Of a DNA stretch of 34,195 nucleotides, positions 32,176 to 34,195 are shown one piece after another. Both the position numbers and the translations under genes were made by a program. Below the pieces are notes generated by a model, which saw only the letters and a program-made list of their open reading frames with translations, did not search any database and was not told where the DNA came from. How positions within the stretch are numbered: the first letter of the stretch is position 1; each line of letters starts with the position of its first letter. The stretch is from an uncultured Gammaproteobacteria bacterium (GTDB lineage: Bacteria; Pseudomonadota; Gammaproteobacteria; Pseudomonadales; Litorivicinaceae): contig CAJXNQ010000019.1 in assembly GCA_913057215.1 (NCBI GenBank), positions 1-34,195 of the forward strand, given 5' to 3'.

Positions 32176-32951
32176 CAGCGCACGATGCCACGCTGTGAGG
32201 ATTTCAGGCTTTCAAGAAAGCGCTGTACTTCTGCACACGACGATTGATCTGTCGATAATTCAGCGATCGCTTGGTCGAGCGTTAACCCACGGCGATAGAC
32301 CGTTTTATAGGCTTCTCGCAGCCTGTTGATGACATCGGCATCCACACCACGACGCCGCATGCCCTCGACATTCATGCCATGGGCTTCCGCTCGGTTGCCT
32401 GAACAGGTCACAAATGCCGGTATATCTTGCAACACCACAGTTCCGGCGGCCGTCATCGCAAACTCACCAATCCGGCAAAACTGATGCACCAAGGTGCCGC
32501 CACCGAGAATGACACCGTCACCGATGTGGACGTGGCCGGCCACTGCCGTGTTGTTCGCCATAATGACCTGATCGCCAATGACGCAGTCATGCGCCACGTG
32601 CACATAGCACATCAGCAAATTGCCCGAGCCAATGGTGGTCACGCCGCGGTCCTGGACCGTCCCCCGATGCAAGGTCACGCCCTCACGGATCGTATTGTCA
32701 TCCCCAATGACAAGCTCGGTTGGCTCGCCTGCGTACTTTTTATCTTGGCAATCCTCACCCACAGAGGTGAACTGATAAATGTGATTCCGACAGCCAATGT
32801 GCGTCGGTCCTTTAATCACGGCGTGCGGACCAATGATGGATCCTGCACCAATGGTCACGTCCGGTCCAATGATGGCAAATGGACCCACCTCCACGTCATC
32901 GGCGAGCTCCGAAGCCGGGTCTACCAGTGCCTGAGGGTGGATCTGCGTCAC
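32175..32951 (-). CDS. lpxA: UDP-N-acetylglucosamine acyltransferase LpxA
   Basis: LpxA adds a 3-hydroxyacyl chain from acyl carrier protein to UDP-GlcNAc, the first step of lipid A synthesis. The GTG at 32951 is chosen because it forms a GTGA overlap with the fabZ stop and gives the family start [12 protein letters not shown]; a GTG at 32969 would add six residues. Length is 258. Hexapeptide (left-handed beta-helix) repeats fill residues 5-175. The catalytic histidine is H121 in [10 protein letters not shown], and HQFC is at 156-159. The acyl-chain ruler position (G173 in E. coli, M169 in P. aeruginosa) is alanine 169 here. The C-terminal helical domain has [15 protein letters not shown]. 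Confidence 0.97.
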   Translation of the reverse strand: MTQIHPQALVDPASELADDVEVGPFAIIGPDVTIGAGSIIGPHAVIKGPTHIGCRNHIYQFTSVGEDCQDKKYAGEPTELVIGDDNTIREGVTLHRGTVQDRGVTTIGSGNLLMCYVHVAHDCVIGDQVIMANNTAVAGHVHIGDGVILGGGTLVHQFCRIGEFAMTAAGTVVLQDIPAFVTCSGNRAEAHGMNVEGMRRRGVDADVINRLREAYKTVYRRGLTLDQAIAELSTDQSSCAEVQRFLESLKSSQRGIVR

Positions 32952-33388
32952 ACTGAGCGATCCGCGCACATGATGGTTGCCGTGCAGACCGTGTCACCCT
33001 CGACACTGGCTCGACACCCAAATTTCCAAACCCCTGCACGGACGCGCAAGACTTCAGCCTCGAGCACCAACTGGTCACCGGGAATCACCTGGCGTTTAAA
33101 GCGGACATCATCGGCACCGACAAACAGATAAATCGATCCTTCGGCGGGCTTTTTATCCATGGTTTTAAATCCAAGCACGCCCGCTGCCTGCGCCAATGCT
33201 TCGATGATCATCACTCCCGGAAACACTGGATGGTCCGGGAAATGTCCATTGAACACATCTTCATTGCCTGTCACATTTTTGATGCACTTAATCCGCGTAT
33301 TGAGCTCAAGCTCCAAGACACGATCCACCAACAAAAATGGATAACGATGTGGCAAATATTCACGGATTTCCTTGATATCCAGAAGCAT
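32948..33388 (-). CDS. fabZ: 3-hydroxyacyl-ACP dehydratase FabZ
   Basis: FabZ dehydrates 3-hydroxyacyl-ACP in fatty acid elongation and competes with LpxA and LpxD for the hydroxyacyl pool. The 146-residue hot-dog protein has [17 protein letters not shown] at the N terminus and the active-site region [21 protein letters not shown] with H49 and E63. AAGGA-type sequence (AAGGA) precedes the ATG. The gene starts nine bases after the lpxD stop. The lpxD-fabZ-lpxA-lpxB order is standard. Confidence 0.98.
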   Translation of the reverse strand: MLLDIKEIREYLPHRYPFLLVDRVLELELNTRIKCIKNVTGNEDVFNGHFPDHPVFPGVMIIEALAQAAGVLGFKTMDKKPAEGSIYLFVGADDVRFKRQVIPGDQLVLEAEVLRVRAGVWKFGCRASVEGDTVCTATIMCADRSV

Positions 33389-33397
33389 TCTAGGTCC

Positions 33398-34195
33398 TTA
33401 CTCCATTGATGGCAGTCGCTGTTCAAGTGACTGCAAGCGACGCGCCAGCGCGTCAAGTTGTCTAAAGCGGACCGCATTCCGTCGCCAGTCAGCCGCTTTC
33501 ATCACACCCCCGGCACCACCGAGATAGGCTCCAGGGATCCGAATTGAATGTGTTACCAGAGCGTTTGCTCCAATGTGTACTTTATCACAGACCTCTAAAT
33601 GACCCGTGAATCCGGTCATGCCGCCGACTGTGACATCTGACCCAATCACAGTTCCGCCGGCCAGTGCGACGCATCCTGCCATGGCAGTGCGCGCGCCAAT
33701 TCGGCACCCGTGCGCAATGTGCACCTGATCATCGAGTTTGACGCCGTCAGCAATCTCAGTGTCATCGAGCGCACCCCGGTCAATGGTACACCCTGCACCA
33801 ATTTCAACATCATTGCCGATCACGACACCACCGAGTTGACGGATTTTTACCCACCCATTGTCTGACGAAGCAAAGCCAAATCCGTCATAGCCGATCACGC
33901 TGTTGGCACCCACCAGACAGTCAAGCCCGAGCGATGTGTTTGGATAGATCGATACATTGGGACCAATCACAGAGCCTGCACCAATCACCACATCTGCTCC
34001 GATTACCGCATTGGGACCAATCGCCACACCATCGGCAATGGATGCACTGGAATCGATGACGGCACTGGGATGGATCTGCTCGGCAAACGGCAAACCGTCT
34101 GAATCGAACAACACAGAAAGCTCTGCATAGGTGCGATACGGGTCGTCTGAGATCAGACCATGCGAGATGGCATCGGCGCAGTCAGCGGTAATGAC
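33398..34195 (-). CDS. lpxD: UDP-3-O-acylglucosamine N-acyltransferase LpxD (5' end outside window)
   Basis: LpxD adds the second hydroxyacyl chain in lipid A synthesis. The reading frame stays open to the window edge, so the N terminus is cut off; 265 residues are visible, against about 340 in the family. The visible part begins at the end of the uridine-binding domain (DDPYRTYAELSVLF). It continues through the hexapeptide repeat helix from IHPSAVIDSSASIADG to about residue 215 of the visible part, with the catalytic histidine in VHIAHGCRIG. The C terminus is a helix, ALARRLQSLEQRLP. An internal GTG at 34114 is not the true start. Confidence 0.96.
   Translation of the reverse strand, partial: VITADCADAISHGLISDDPYRTYAELSVLFDSDGLPFAEQIHPSAVIDSSASIADGVAIGPNAVIGADVVIGAGSVIGPNVSIYPNTSLGLDCLVGANSVIGYDGFGFASSDNGWVKIRQLGGVVIGNDVEIGAGCTIDRGALDDTEIADGVKLDDQVHIAHGCRIGARTAMAGCVALAGGTVIGSDVTVGGMTGFTGHLEVCDKVHIGANALVTHSIRIPGAYLGGAGGVMKAADWRRNAVRFRQLDALARRLQSLEQRLPSME

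Overview
The window is a dense block of housekeeping genes from a gammaproteobacterial chromosome. Gene order and protein sequences look like the Pseudomonadales/Oceanospirillales side of the class; this is inferred from remembered gene orders, not from a search. There are 34 protein genes and one tRNA. All lie on the minus strand except mutS and fdxA. No gene-free stretch exceeds about 120 bases, and I see no insertion sequence, prophage, CRISPR array or toxin-antitoxin pair.

Reading in the direction of minus-strand transcription, the right-hand block (34195 to 15161) runs lpxD (cut by the window edge), fabZ, lpxA, lpxB, rnhB, dnaE, accA, tilS, pyrG, kdsA, eno, ftsB, ispD, ispF, truD, pcm, a DUF368 gene (popT), nlpD and rpoS. 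It combines lipid A and Kdo synthesis, fatty acid initiation, replication, CTP synthesis, isoprenoid synthesis, division and the stationary-phase sigma factor. Nearly every junction is an overlap of 1 to 17 bases, so translational coupling is likely throughout. The usual surE between truD and pcm is missing, and a DUF368 undecaprenyl-phosphate translocase gene sits between pcm and nlpD.

In the middle (12229 to 15164) mutS and fdxA run on the plus strand. fdxA meets rpoS tail to tail with stop codons sharing bases. mutS is divergent from pncC, a stand-alone CinA C-terminal domain, with only 35 bases between their start codons.

The left-hand block (11671 to 1, minus strand) starts with a fair promoter and an FmdB-type zinc-ribbon gene. 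It continues with aspS, yebC, ruvC, ruvA, ruvB, ybgC, tolQ, tolR, tolA, tolB, pal, cpoB, queE and queC, then a tRNA-Lys(UUU) with its own promoter. This joins Holliday-junction processing, the Tol-Pal envelope machine and the first steps of queuosine synthesis. As I remember it, the two blocks are separate in Pseudomonas aeruginosa, so the pncC/fmdB junction would be a synteny breakpoint.

I did not find a clearly new multi-gene system. The points most worth a second look are the short RpoS lacking part of region 3, a hairpin that would cover the rpoS ribosome-binding site, the loss of surE with gain of popT, the residues marking AspRS as non-discriminating, an alanine at the LpxA acyl-chain ruler position, and mutS with no visible Shine-Dalgarno sequence.
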